A DNA stretch of 64,000 nt from Bettongia penicillata ogilbyi (Eukaryota; Chordata; Mammalia; Diprotodontia; Potoroidae): positions 558,001 to 622,000 of the forward strand of contig JAJHZJ010000751.1 in NCBI GenBank assembly GCA_023548195.1, given 5' to 3'. Below are positions 46,443 through 57,285 of the stretch, piece by piece. The notes beneath the pieces were generated by a model, which was not told where the DNA came from, did no database searches, and saw only the letters and a program-made list of their open reading frames with translations. Every line of letters begins with the position of its first letter. Position 1 is the first letter of the stretch. The position numbers and the translations under genes are program-made.

Positions 46443-48074
46443 ATCCTGAACCAAGATGGCAGAGTGATCAGTAACTGCTATCTCCCTTCCCTTGCAGATC
46501 TTGACCAGCCCAGAGAATATCTCCCTGGAAAAAATCTTGGAAGAGTGGAAGCAGCAGAAGGGGTAAACAGACTCTCATCACAAGAGGTAAGAAACACCAC
46601 CGAGGAGGGTCCCTCTTGCTGTGGCCAAAGGCCACCAGTGCAGGATCAGAGCTGTCCCAAACAGTCCCACCTCAAGAAACTGGGTGAAGACTCTGAAACC
46701 ACAGGGGTGAAGCCAGCAACTGCCAATACCAGCACTGCAGGGATGTCTCAGCACCCCAGTGGAATCTGGAAGACAGTGCAGAAAGTTGAGCTTGCCCATG
46801 CTCTACCTCAACAGAGGAGCCTCCAGTGTCCCTCCCCCACACTTAACAAGCTACCTCCAGGCTAATTGTTGGGAAACTCAAAAAGATCTAATCAGCCTCT
46901 GCTTTCAAACACCAACCAGCTCAGCACCAGATAAGCTGCAGCATTTAATTTCTAGCTGAAAGAAACAGAGGTCACAATACACAAAGCCTCAAGTTTTAGG
47001 CACAAGAATTATGGGGCAGAGCTCCCTGTGCCACAGACACAGAGATCTAGTTTAAAAGCCAAAAAAAATGGTTATTATCTTGAGTAAAAAGTAAAACAGA
47101 AAAGAAAAGACCATAGAATCTTTCTAAGAGGACAAAGACCAAAACACAAATACCAAAGAGGTCATCATTGAGACTGCAGTCCCATCTGAAACTTCAGAAG
47201 GGAATATGAACTGGTCAGAAGCACAGAGAGCCTTTTTGGAAGAGCTCTGGAAGAATTGAAAAACCCAAATTAGAGACATAGAAGAAAAACTGATGAATGA
47301 TTTTAAAAATATGAAAAAAGAATTCACTGAAGAGAACAGCTCCTTAAAAAGGAAAATTGGACAAATAGAAAAGGAAGCACAAAACCTAACTGGTAAAAAT
47401 AACTCCTTAAAAGGAACAATTGGACAGATGGAAAAGGAGATACAAGAATTAAAGAAAATAATTTGATAAAAAATAAAATCGGGCAAGTAGAAGCTAATGA
47501 ATTTATGAGACATCAAGAATCAGTCAAACAAAATCTAAAGAATGAAAAGATAGAAGAATATGTAAAATATTTAATTAGAAAAAAAACTGGCCTGGAAAAT
47601 AGATCCAGAAGAGAAAACTAAGGATTATAAGTCTACCAGAAAATCATGATAAGAAAAAGAGCCTGGAAAATATCATCCAAGAAACCATCAAGAAAAACTG
47701 GCCAGAAGTTTTAGATATAAGGGGCAAAATGTCATCAGAAGAATCCACTGTTTGCCTCCTGAAAGGTACCCCAAATTAAAAGCACCAAGGAATATCACTG
47801 CCAATTTGAAGAATTATCAAGGGAAGGAGAAAATACTGTAAGCAGCCAGAAAGAATAAATAACGAGGAGCTACAGTCAGGACCCCACAGGACCTTCCAGA
47901 TTCCACATTAAAAGACCTAAGGAATTAGAATATGATATTCCATAAGGCAAAAGAGCTGGGATTACAACCAAGGATTAATTACCCAGAAAAGTAGTGCATA
48001 GTATTTCAGGCAACAGGCTGGACATTCAATGAAATAAGGAATTGCCAGACTTCTTGCCAAAAAGGCCGGAACTC
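46443..48074 (+). mobile_element. Older L1 LINE, 5' UTR and ORF1; host of the nested cluster
   Basis: It opens with CTGAACCAAGATGGCAGAGTG, an L1 5' end of a different subfamily from the GGAGTGGAGCCAAGATGGTGG copies. The 5' UTR runs to about 47,050. ORF1 follows and is broken at 48,074 by half-L1 copy 2; its continuation is at 50,811. It must be older than both copies inside it. Confidence 0.85.
47190..48074 (+). pseudogene. L1 ORF1, decayed, interrupted by an insertion
   Basis: The stretch encodes a decayed ORF1 with the same block order as the 48.7 kb copy but clearly diverged. An N-terminal piece has 'AACTGGTCAGAAGCACAGAGAGCC'. Two coiled-coil repeats carry 'GGACAAATAGAAAAGGAAGC' and 'GGACAGATGGAAAAGGAG'. 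The 'LENRSRR' equivalent is at 47,590-47,620. The C-terminal 'LGLQPRINYPEK' region lies near 47,960-47,990, matching YPAKLS with changes and a stop right after. Stops and frameshifts are frequent. The final codons resume at 50,811 after the insert. Confidence 0.75.
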
Positions 48075-48730
48075 CGGGGGTGGAGCCAAGATGGTGGAGT
48101 AGAAAGACTCATGTATGCTAGCTCTGAACCCACAGCTCATATATTTCCTGCAAGAAGAACTCCCCATGAATTATGGATCACTGCAAGGCATGCAGAAACA
48201 CAGTGGAAGAGATTTCTGTTCCAGGGAGTCCTGGAGAGCCGTCCCCAGGGTCCATCGCACCCCGGAAAGCAGAGCCCAGCCCAGCGCTGCCCTGGCCGTG
48301 CAGCGGAGAGGAGCAGATCCCAGCAGTCTTCAGGGATGGAACCTCCGGCGGCCGGGAAGTTCCCTCCACCCACAGATGCTACAGGTCAGTGAGAGAGAGA
48401 CGTCTGAGCTGCCCGAGAGGGGAGCGGGGTGTCTCCGTGGCTTGGGCCCCCTTGGGAGGAAGCAGCAGAGGCAGAGGCAGGGTCAGCAACAGAGGCCGGG
48501 GACTCCCCGAGCAGGCAGGCAGAAGCTCAGGTCTCTGCATAAACCCCCTGAGGGAGCTGAGCCTGGGAGGCGGCCCTGCCCACACCCCAGCACCAGAACT
48601 TAAGCTCACATTGAATAGCAGCCACAGCTGCTGAGGAAAGCCCATTTGAATCTCAGACCCCAAGCACTAGCTGGGGGGATCTAGACAGGGGTGGACAGGA
48701 ATCGGAGAAGTCAAGTAACTGTCTGGGAAA

Positions 48731-49782
48731 ATGCCCAGAAAAGGGAAGAAAAATAAGACTATAGAGAGCTTCTTTGAGCGGGTGCAAATGTTCCCACCTT
48801 TCAATTCTGATGACGAGGAAATATTCTTACCATCAGGGAAAGATGTGGAGGTCGGGGTCTCTGTATCCCAGACATCCCAGGTGGATGTCCAGAGGGCTCA
48901 GGACTTGGAAGAGCGCAAAAAGGATTTTGAAAAGCAAGTTAGACAGGTGGAGGAAAAACTGGGAAGAGAAATGAGAGAGATGCAAGAAAAGTATGAAAAA
49001 AGGGTCAATACCTTCGTAAAGGAGACACAAAAAAATGCTGAAGAAAATAACACCTTGAAAAATAGGCTCACTCAATTGGCAAAAGAGGTTCAAAAAGCCA
49101 ATGAGGAGAAGAATGCTTTCAAAAGCAGAATTAGCTCACTGAAGAGAATAGTTCTCTCAAAATTAGCATGGAACAGATGGAGTCTAATGACTTTGTGAGA
49201 AACCAAGAAATCACCAAACAAAACCAAAAGAATGAAAAAATGGAAGAGAATGTGAAATCTCTCATGGGAAAAACAACTAACCTGGAAAATATATCCAGGA
49301 GAGACAATTTAAAAATTATAGGACTACCTGAAAGTCATGATTAAAAAAAGAGCCTAGACATCATCTTCCATGAAATTATCGAGGAAAACTGCCCTGACAT
49401 TCTACAACCAGAGGGCAAAATAAGTATTGAAGGAATCCATCTATCACCGCCTGAAAGAGATACAAAAAGAGAAACTCCTAGGAACATTGTGGCCAAATTC
49501 CAGAACTCCCAGGTCAAGGAGAAAATCTTGCAAGCAGCTAGAAAGAAACAATTCCAGTATTGTGGAAATAAAATCAGGATAACTCAAGATCTAGCAGCTT
49601 CTACATTAAGGGATCGAAGGGCGAAGGAACTAGGACTCAAACCAAGAATCACCTACCCAGCAAAACTGAGTATAATACTTCAGGGGAAAATATGGTCTTT
49701 CAATGAAACAGAGGACTTTCAATCATTCTTGATGAAAAGACCAGAGCTGAAAAGAAAATTTGACTTTCAAACACAAGAATGA
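48731..49782 (+). pseudogene. L1-type ORF1 of half-L1 copy 2 (one frameshift, one stop)
   Basis: L1 ORF1 proteins are trimeric RNA-binding chaperones with a coiled coil, an RRM and a C-terminal domain. The start (ATG at 48,731, MPRKGKKNKTIESFFERV) lies in the position used by the copy at 51,075. The basic N-terminus is followed by an acidic stretch and by heptads from VEEKLGREM to about residue 140. A 25-base deletion near 49,110 relative to copies 1 and 3, between two AGCT repeats, shifts the frame; a TAA stands at 49,342. The rest stays open to TGA at 49,782 and contains 'ARKKQFQYCGNKIRITQDLA' and 'LKPRITYPAKLSIILQGK'. RITYPAKLS equals the C-terminal RISYPAKLS of human ORF1p. An in-frame 24-base deletion lies near 49,620. 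Dead, but damaged at few points. Confidence 0.9.
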
Positions 49783-49916
49783 GAAGAAGCATGAAAAAGT
49801 AAACAGCAAAGAGAATTCATAAGGGACTTACCAAAAGTGATCTGTTTACATTCCTACATGGAAAGACAATATTTGTAACTCTTAAAACTTTTCGATATCT
49901 GGGTAGTTGGTCGGAT

Positions 49917-49978
49917 CACACACACACACATGTACATGCGTGCACGCACACACACTTACACACATGCACACACATACA
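49917..49978. repeat. Degenerate CA microsatellite in half-L1 copy 2
   Basis: CA repeats with TG and GC interruptions (TGTACATGCGTGCACGCAC) right after CTGGGTAGTTGGTCGGATC. Confidence 0.95.
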
Positions 49979-50810
49979 GAGACAGAGTTCACAGAGTGAA
50001 TTGAATAGGATGGGACCATATCTTAAAAGAAATTAAGGTAAATGGTGAGAGAGAAAGGTAGGGGGAGGAAAGAGGGTGAAATGGAATGGGGAAAATTATA
50101 TCTCATTCAAAGACTTTTTAGTGGAGGGAAAAAGAGGAGAGCTGAGGAAGAAAAAAAAACAAGAAGTTTACCTTCATCACATTCGACTGAAGGAAGGAAT
50201 AAAATGCGCACTCATTTTGGTATGAAAACCTATCTTACAATACAGGAAAGTGGGGGAGAAGGGGATAAGCAAGGGGTAGGATGCTGGAAGGGAGGGTAAT
50301 GGGAGGAGGGAGCAATTAGAAATCAGCACTCGGGGAGGGACAGGATCAAAAGACAGAATAGAAACAATGAGAGGCAGGATAGGATGGAGGGTAATTCAGT
50401 TAGTGTCACACAACACGACTATTATGGAAGTCATTTGCAAAACTACAGAGATATGGCCTATCTTGAATTGCCTGCCTTCCCAAAGGGAATGGGTGGGGAG
50501 GGAGGGATAGGGAGAATTTGGAACTCAAAGTTTTAGGAACAACTGTTTAGTATTGTTCTTGCTACTAGGAAATAAGACATACAGTTAATGAGGAATAGAA
50601 AGTCATCTGGCCCTACAGGACAAAAGAGAAGATGGGGACAAGAGAAAGGAGGGAAGATAGAAGAGAGGACAGATTGGTGATAGGGAAAATTAGATTGCTC
50701 GGTGTATTGGGATGGGGGGAGGGGATAAAAGACGAGAAAATTTGGAACCCAAAATTTTGTGAAAATGAATGTAAAAAGTTAAATAAATAAATTTTTATTT
50801 TAAAAAAATA

Positions 50811-50884
50811 GTCCAGAACTGAACAGAAAATTTGATCTTCAAATGCAGATCTCAAAAGAGGCATAAAAAGGCAAACAGTGACAG
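50811..50884 (+). mobile_element. Continuation of the older L1 ORF1 between two inserts
   Basis: GTCCAGAACTGAACAG, AAATTTGATCTTCAAATGCAG and AAAAGGCAAACAG join on to the broken end at 48,074 (..AAAAAGGCCGGAACTC). It ends about where half-L1 copy 3 begins. Confidence 0.8.
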
Positions 50885-51074
50885 AACTGGATGCGAGGTG
50901 GTCCTGGACAGAAAACTCTATTACTCACAGATGCTGAGCACAAAACTTTTTAGTTGCTCCCAGAGCAATGTGCAGGCTTGACTGTGCCACCTTTGAGGAA
51001 TTGAAGTCTTACAGATACCTAGAGTATACCCTACTCTTAACAAAAGACCCAAAAGTAAAAAAACTGGAGGGAAA

Positions 51075-52154
51075 ATGCCCAAAAAAGGGGAAAAAATAAG
51101 ACTATAGAAAGCTACCTTCTTGGTAAATAGGTATGTTCTCCCATCCTTTCAGATGAGGAAGAATAGTACTTACCATCAAGGAAAGACATAAAAGTCAAGG
51201 CTTCTGTATCCAAAACAAACATTCAATAGTCTCAATGGAAGTGCTCCGAAAGAATTCTGAAAATCAAGTAAGAGAGGTGGAGGAAAAATTGGGAAGACAA
51301 ATGAGAGCAATGCAAGAAAATCACGAAAAGTGAGTCAACAGCTTGCTAAAGGAGACCCAAAAATGCTGAAGAAAATAACACCTTGAAACATAGACTAGCT
51401 CAATTGGCAAAAGAGGCCCAAAAAGACAATTGGGAGAAGAATGTTTTAAAAAGCAAAATTTCCCAAATGGAAAAGGAGGCTCAAAAGCTCACTGAAGAAA
51501 ATAGTTCTTTAAAAATTAGAATGGAAAAGATGGAAGCTAATGACTTTATGAGAAACCAAGAAATCACCGAAGAAAACCAAAAGAATGAAAAAAATTGAAG
51601 ACAATGTGAAATATCTCATTGGAAAAACAACTGACCTGGAAAATAAATGCAGGGGAGACAATTTAAAAATTATGGGACTAGCTGAAAGCCATGATCAAAA
51701 AAAGAGCCTAGATATCATCTTTCATGAAATTATCAAGGAAAATGTCCCTGATATTCTAGAACAAGAGAGCAAAATAAATATTGAAAGAATCCACCAATCA
51801 CCTCCTGAAAGAGATACAAAAGAGAAACTCCTAGGAACACTGTAACCAAAATCTAGAGTACTCAGGTCAAGAAGAATTATTGCAAGCAGTTAGAAACAAT
51901 TTGAGTATTGTGGAAATACAATCAGGATAGCACAAGATCTAGCAGCTTCTACATTAAGGGATTGAAGGGCATGGAATAGGATATTCCAGAAGTCAAAGGA
52001 ACTAGGACTCAAACCAAGAATCACCTACCCAGCAAAACTGAGTATAATACTTCAGGGGAAAATATGGTCTTTCAATGAAACAGAGGACTTTCAAGCATTC
52101 TTGATGAAAAGACCAGAGCTGAAAAGAAAATTTGACTTTCAAACACAAGAATGA
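51075..52154 (+). pseudogene. L1-type ORF1 of half-L1 copy 3, multiple frameshifts
   Basis: The ATG at 51,075 begins MPKKG, but a missing base then brings a stop at 51,105-51,107, so translation ends after ten codons. Open pieces follow in other frames: 51,383-51,598 holds the coiled coil (LAQLAKEAQKDN.., MEKEAQKLTEENSSLKIRME) and 51,585-51,845 the RRM-side segment (IGKTTDLEN.., LDIIFHEIIKENVPDILEQE). The C-terminal YPAKLS region is at about 52,010-52,050. The stop is TGA at 52,152-52,154. The block order is the same as in copies 1 and 2. Where copy 2 has a TAA at 49,342, this copy keeps a CAA. Confidence 0.88.
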
Positions 52155-52287
52155 GAAGAAGCATGAAAATGTAAACAGCAAAGAGATGTCATAAGGGACT
52201 TACCAAAGGGGAACTCTTTACATTCCTACATGGAAAGACAATATTTGTAACTCTTCAAACTTTTTAGTATCTGGGTAGTTGGTGGGA

Positions 52288-52290
<3 letters not shown>

Positions 52291-52343
<53 letters not shown>

Positions 52344-52380
52344 ATGTACACATATGCACACACACATACACACATGCACA
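52291..52380. repeat. (CA)n microsatellite in half-L1 copy 3
   Basis: About 21 uninterrupted CA units, then CGCACACGCACATGTACACATATG-like variants, directly after CTGGGTAGTTGGTGGGAC. Confidence 0.97.
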
Positions 52381-53217
52381 AGAGACAGAGAGCACAGAGT
52401 GAATTGAATAGGATGGTACCATGTCTTAAAAGAAATTAAGGTAAACAGTGAGAGAGAAATGTAGTGGGAGGAGAGAGGGTGAAATGGAATGGGGTAAATT
52501 ATATCTCATTCAAGAGGCAAGCAGGAGACTTTTTAGTGGAGGGAAAAAGAGGAGAGCTGAGAAAAAAACATGAAGTTTACCTTCATCACATTTGACTAAA
52601 GGAAGGAGTAAAATGCACACTCATTTTGGTATGAAAACCTATCTTACAATACAGGAAAGTGGGGGAGAAGGAGATAAGCAAGGGGGGGTGATGGAAGGGA
52701 GGGTAATGGGAGGAGGGAGCAATTTGAAGTCAACACTTGGGGAGGGACAGGATCAAAAGACAGAATAGAAACAATGGGGGACAGGATAGGATGGAGGGAA
52801 ATACAGTTAGTCTTACACAACATGACTATTATCGAAGTCTTTTGCAAAACTACACAGATATGGCCCATACTGAATTGCCTGCCTTCCCAAAGGGAATGGG
52901 TGGGGAGTGAGGGATGGGGAGAATTTGGAACTCAAATTTTAGGAACAACTGTTTAGTATTGTTCTTGCTACTAGGAAATAAGAAATACAGTTAATGGGGA
53001 ACAGAAAGTCATCTGGCCCTACAGGACAAAAGAGAAGATGGGGAGAAGAGAAGGGAGGGATGATAGAAGAGAGGGCAGATTGGTGATAGGGAAAATTAGA
53101 ATGCTCAGTGTATTGGGGTGGGGGGAAGGGTATAAATGTTGAGAAAATTTGGAACCTAAAATTTTGTGAAAATGAATGTAAAAAGTTAAATAAATAAATT
53201 TATATTAAAAAAAAAAA

Positions 53218-53698
53218 GAAATGATGAATAGGAAGACTTCAGAGAGGCTTAGACTTATATGAACTGATGCTGAGTGAAAGGAGCCGAACCAGGGGAACTT
53301 TATGCACAACAACAACCACAGTATGTGAAGATTTTTTCTGGTAGACTTAGAAACTCATTGCAATGCAAGGACTTAAAAAATTCCAAATGGTCTTTTAAGG
53401 CAAAATGCCTTCCACATCCAAAGAAAAAACTATGGTATTCAATCACAGAATGTAGCAGATCATTTTCTTTTGTATTACATTTTGATTTGTTTTATGATTT
53501 GTCCCATTCATTTTAACTCTTCTATATGACATGACTAAGGTGAAAATGTATTTAGTTGGAATGTATGTGTAGAACCTATATAAAATTTTATGCTGACTCG
53601 GGAAGGGAGGGAGGAGTGATAAGGGAGGGAGGAGGGAAATCTAAGTTATATGGAAGTGATTGTAGAACACTGAAAACAAAATACTAATAAAATTTAAA
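53218..53698 (+). mobile_element. L1 LINE 3' end; likely the tail of the older L1
   Basis: It begins with GAAATGATGAATAGGAAGACTTCAG, which is inside the L1 ORF2 end region (compare 14,560 and 27,058), then 'GAACTGATGCTGAGTGAAAGGAGCCGAACCAGG', and a 3' UTR ends in 'AAATACTAATAAAATTTAAAAC'. Same orientation as the older L1, so it is probably its tail, but about 3.5 kb of ORF2 is missing between 50,884 and here. Confidence 0.85.
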
Positions 53699-54455
53699 AC
53701 ATCTCTAAGCTTATTTTCGATTTATTTTTAATGATGGTAAAGTATGAATATATAAGTGCACTGAGTCATTGTTTAGGTTTTTTTTTTCTCTAAAATATAA
53801 AGGTCAGAATAAAAAATATCTCAGATCACTTCACTTTTGTTGTTAAGAATGATGAAATATTAACGTATATCTATAAATACTTAAATCAGTGTGTACGTAT
53901 TTGTGTGTGTGTCTATATATGTGTATATGTATGTGTTTGTGTATTCTACTTTCTTTCATCTCATCATCACTATACATGCATGAATATTCATCAATGTAGG
54001 AGGCTCACAGTGAGTAACTTTCCTTACCCGTTCAGATCAGTACCTGCTCCATAAATTCTAGTCTTAGCGTTTTCACACCTTCATTCACCATGTTAATATG
54101 TTGTTGTTAATATCAACCCAGGTTATATTGACAGTAGACTGTCCCTCTATCTGCAATAAAATATTGCAATTTGAAGTTATCTCTTCATCTCCTTTCTTCT
54201 ATATTTTCTCCTTTATAAAGAACCATAAACAGCAATATCATTTTGTAGTATACTGCAAAATATTTGATATATTAATTATATTATTACTTCATATAAAGCT
54301 AAAAATATATACATGTACACATCTCACTTATAAATAATGAATCAAGGAACCTTAGAAATTTTTTAATTTAATGCCCCTTCTTATATTACATATGACAAAA
54401 CCTGAGCAATCACTAGATATAAAGTTTACTTTGAGTCACAGACCTTCCTTCTTTC
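53699..54455. other. Unassigned AT-rich DNA with a TG/TATG tract
   Basis: 53,890-53,945 is a short TGTGTGTATATATG tract. No other feature is recognised. Confidence 0.45.
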
Positions 54456-54578
54456 CACCCTTCCTTCCTTCCGTCCTCCTCTTCCTCCTCCTGTTTCTCT
54501 CTTTCTCTCTCTGTCTCTGTCTCTCTCTCTCTCTCTGTCTGTCTCTCTATCTCTCTCTCTCTCACTCTCTCTCTCCCC
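54456..54578. repeat. Interrupted (CT)n / CCTTCC microsatellite
   Basis: TTCCTTCC units pass into CTCTCTCTGTCTCTGTCTC-type repeats. Frames here are simple-sequence artefacts. Confidence 0.93.
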
Positions 54579-55949
54579 TTCTCGTGGTTATCTATCAATA
54601 ACAATAACTATACCTATATTTTTAATATGCTATGTACTGGATATATATAGCAACTATCATGTGTGGGTAAGTATAAGTATGTGTGTGCTTATACACACAT
54701 ATACATGCACATATCTCACCATCATTGAAAACAAATCTAATCTGAAACATTTTATCGATGATAAGTCTAAGCAATTCCTGGGTGCCAGGCATTATGGTAA
54801 ACAATAAGAATACATAAAACAATAAACCTGCCCTTGCTCCTCAGAGATTCACTGAAATTATCCTGAAGACAATTACAGGAAGGATAACATAGTATAAGAG
54901 GTGTGATATGCACATTATCATTTCCTCGCCTAATTTTGATCACACCTCTGGCATCTGTATTTTGAAAGTTTTTCATCCACATCATTTAGAGACAATGACT
55001 ATTTTGAACAGAAAACCAGTTAAGATAGTTATAAGGCCTTTTTTCTTTTCCTTAATACATCAATGTTATGCCCAGCTAATTGTGTGCATCAGTTCAGTCT
55101 GTAATAATGGTTTCCTTCTGCTAGAGTTTCTTGGTTGATGCCTGTATTCGTAGTACAGGGATTTCTCATCAGTTGCAACATGAAATATGCCAAATATCTG
55201 GTCATTATGTCATGATTTCCTAGGTATCTGAGAGGTATTAAACTTTTACAACCTATATTGATGTGTGGCATAGTTTCTACCATTACCTTGCATATTCTAC
55301 ATTGATTACTAAATTCTAATTTCTGATGGTAATAGACTAATCCTAAATTACTATTATAAGCCTTTCCATTTATTCAAACAAATCAGCAAGACATTCATCT
55401 TTTCTTCTTTATCAGCTTATTGTTGGAAGTGTTCATGGACATGTCATCCATGAGGCATGTTTTGGTTCCATACTTGGATCTCCACATTTTATAAAATCTA
55501 TCAGAAGGTCATTAACTTTTGATTGCATTTGAGGTCTTCACTTCTACATATCTATCATCAATCAGTCTTTTCTTTTGCTTGGTGAATGGATATCTGCTTG
55601 CTTAAGAAGTATTTCCATAGATTTTTTCTCTAGTCTTATTTGGATATCAATCTTCTTCCTTGTTTATTTTATTTTATTTAAGAAGAAATAGTCTTTTGTG
55701 AATGCTTTATGATGATAAACATTGTTTTGTTAATATTACATAGATTTTGGTTAGGATATTTTCCAAATTTGATATGGTTCATTATTTTATCATACTTATC
55801 ATTTTAAAGTAAGGCAAGAAAATGCTTTATTTATAATTTTTATAGTGTTTCCTACTTTTCACAGCACTTTCATATATCTTGTATCCTTTAATTTTATTGC
55901 TGCTCTATTTAATCTTTTAAATATTATTCAATTCCTTTATTTACTTAGG
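54579..55949. other. Mostly unassigned DNA
   Basis: A MIR/THER-like piece lies at 54,770-54,870 ('CTGGGTGCCAGGCATTATGGTAAACAATAAGAATACATAAAAC'). The 55,000-55,850 block could be a decayed transposon body but shows no motif that I know. Confidence 0.4.
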
Positions 55950-56030
55950 GAAATGTGTGTGCATGCATGTGTACATATATGTGTATATAGACATATATAC
56001 ATACATATATGTGTGTGTATATATATATCC
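55950..56030. repeat. Alternating TG/TATG tract
   Basis: TGTGTGCATGCATGTG to TATATATATCCC, alternating purine-pyrimidine almost throughout. Confidence 0.9.
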
Positions 56031-56049
56031 CATATCTGACTGAAATAGA

Positions 56050-57214
56050 TAAACTGTCTATTTCACAGAGTTATTGTGAGGCAAGCATTTTGCAATTCTT
56101 AAAGTGTTATGGAAATGTGAGTTATTATTATGTCATTTTTAAAAATAAACACTGTGACAGATGTTTTCATTGCCACAGCGTCCTCACACAGACCAACTAG
56201 TGGAAGCATTGGCAAGGTTACCTTCATGAAAATAAAATGACCTGCCATGAACCGAGCCATGGCAAATGGTTTGTCTTAGTCTCCTTGGCCCCATTCAGGA
56301 TTGTTCATTATGAGCTAGTTGTCACAGAACCTCAGAAATTAACAAATAAGGAAGGAAAAAAAGACCCCCTTCAGTCAAAAGTCAAGAAACAGATTGTATT
56401 ATAGTATTCTCAGATAAAAAAATGCTTTATGAATATTTTGGAAGAATTTTTTAGTAACTATCCCATGGTGACAGATGGAGTTCTTGCACACAGGATCTTT
56501 ATTCTGAATGAGTCATCTGTGCTTATTAGTTATACTTCTCACTTCCATAATACTTCTCTGAAGGTTCATGGGAGGGAAGATATTTTATTCTGAATAGACA
56601 TTGACCTCTCTTTATCAAGGTTGAGGTATTGGGGGTAAATGCAACTTTGGTACCTGTTAACATAGGCTCTTAGAGACATTCTTCTTCCTCTTCAGCAGTT
56701 CATCAAATAATAATGAGGTTATTTTTCCTTCATGAAGCTTAATTTAACTCTGTAAGTTGTCACTATTTCCTTTCTCTTCAAATTATATTGTATTTGGTTA
56801 TTTGACAATAACCATTCCTTAAATAACTGCTCTATTCCAGACGTTATACTCGAAGCCATAGATGGTGGTTGTGAATAGGTGACATCAGCAAGAAAAAGCA
56901 AGCTAACAGGCAAAGAAATGAAAACTCTTCCTGACAATTGTAGTTATCTGAAAATGGGCTGGGCTATCTTGGTTGGTTATGAATTCTATTTCCCTAAATA
57001 CAACTCAATTTTTTCAATATATTCAGAAAATAATAAAAATTTGCTGTAATAAGTTATTTTCATTTGGCCCCAGAATTCAGGGTTAGAAGGAAAATGTTGA
57101 AGTTATATAGAGTCAAATTTCCACTTTGATACCTGGGGAATAAGGAGAGCTTTTCAAAAGAATAATGGACAATTTCAATTCATGATGAATTATCAAAGAA
57201 TAAAAGGAAGCTAT
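56050..57214. other. Mostly unassigned DNA
   Basis: A plus-strand MIR core piece may lie at 56,050-56,140 ('CACAGAGTTATTGTGAGGCAAGC', 'TTAAAGTGTTATGGAAATGTGAGTTATTATTATG'). The rest is not recognised. Confidence 0.45.
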
Positions 57215-57285
57215 AAATACAAAATTCAGGTCCCCCTGCTTCAACAACTAGTGTTCTATCCACTAGGCCCAATAGCTGCCTCACA
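57215..57285 (-). mobile_element. SINE head fragment
   Basis: 'AACAACTAGTGTTCTATCCACTAGGCCCAATAGCTGCCTCAC' is the reverse complement of the tRNA-like SINE head; the rest is lost. Confidence 0.65.

Larger units (their letters stand above)
48075..50808 (+). mobile_element. Half-L1 (HAL1-like, ORF1-only) copy 2, most complete
   Basis: Starts with GGGGGTGGAGCCAAGATGGTGG at 48,076. A 5' UTR of 655 bp, G+C-rich (about 48,200-48,600), leads to ORF1 (48,731-49,782). The 3' region of about 1.0 kb then runs to AAATAAATAAA and a short A-run at 50,808, without any ORF2. It splits the older L1 ORF1: left flank ..GGCCGGAACTC, right flank GTCCAGAACTG.., which suggests an imperfect target-site duplication of about 10 bp. 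Length 2.73 kb. The absence of ORF2 at the same junction in three copies argues against a chance deletion. HAL1 elements are known in mammals; ORF2 protein would have to come from a full L1. Confidence 0.9.
50885..53217 (+). mobile_element. Half-L1 (HAL1-like, ORF1-only) copy 3
   Basis: The 5' UTR is shorter (about 190 bp) and unlike that of copy 2, but it resembles known metatherian L1 leaders. ORF1 starts at 51,075. The 3' region from 52,155 to the poly-A at 53,217 matches copy 2 almost block for block (CTTTTTAGTGGAGGGAAAAAGAGGAG, GAATGGGTGGGGAG, GGAACAACTGTTTAG, AAGTTAAATAAATAAATTT). No ORF2 sequence is present. No clear target-site duplication is visible. Confidence 0.88.

Noticed and set aside
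46464..46959. 133-codon frame and overlapping frames
   Set aside because: They lie in the 5' UTR of the older L1 and are not conserved in other L1 copies here.
48042..48663. Several overlapping frames of 78-162 codons on both strands
   Set aside because: They fall in the G+C-rich 5' UTR of half-L1 copy 2, where stop codons are rare. The real ORF starts at 48,731.
6963..52380. CRISPR-like arrays
   Set aside because: All regular repeats are simple sequence without unique spacers, and the genome is mammalian.
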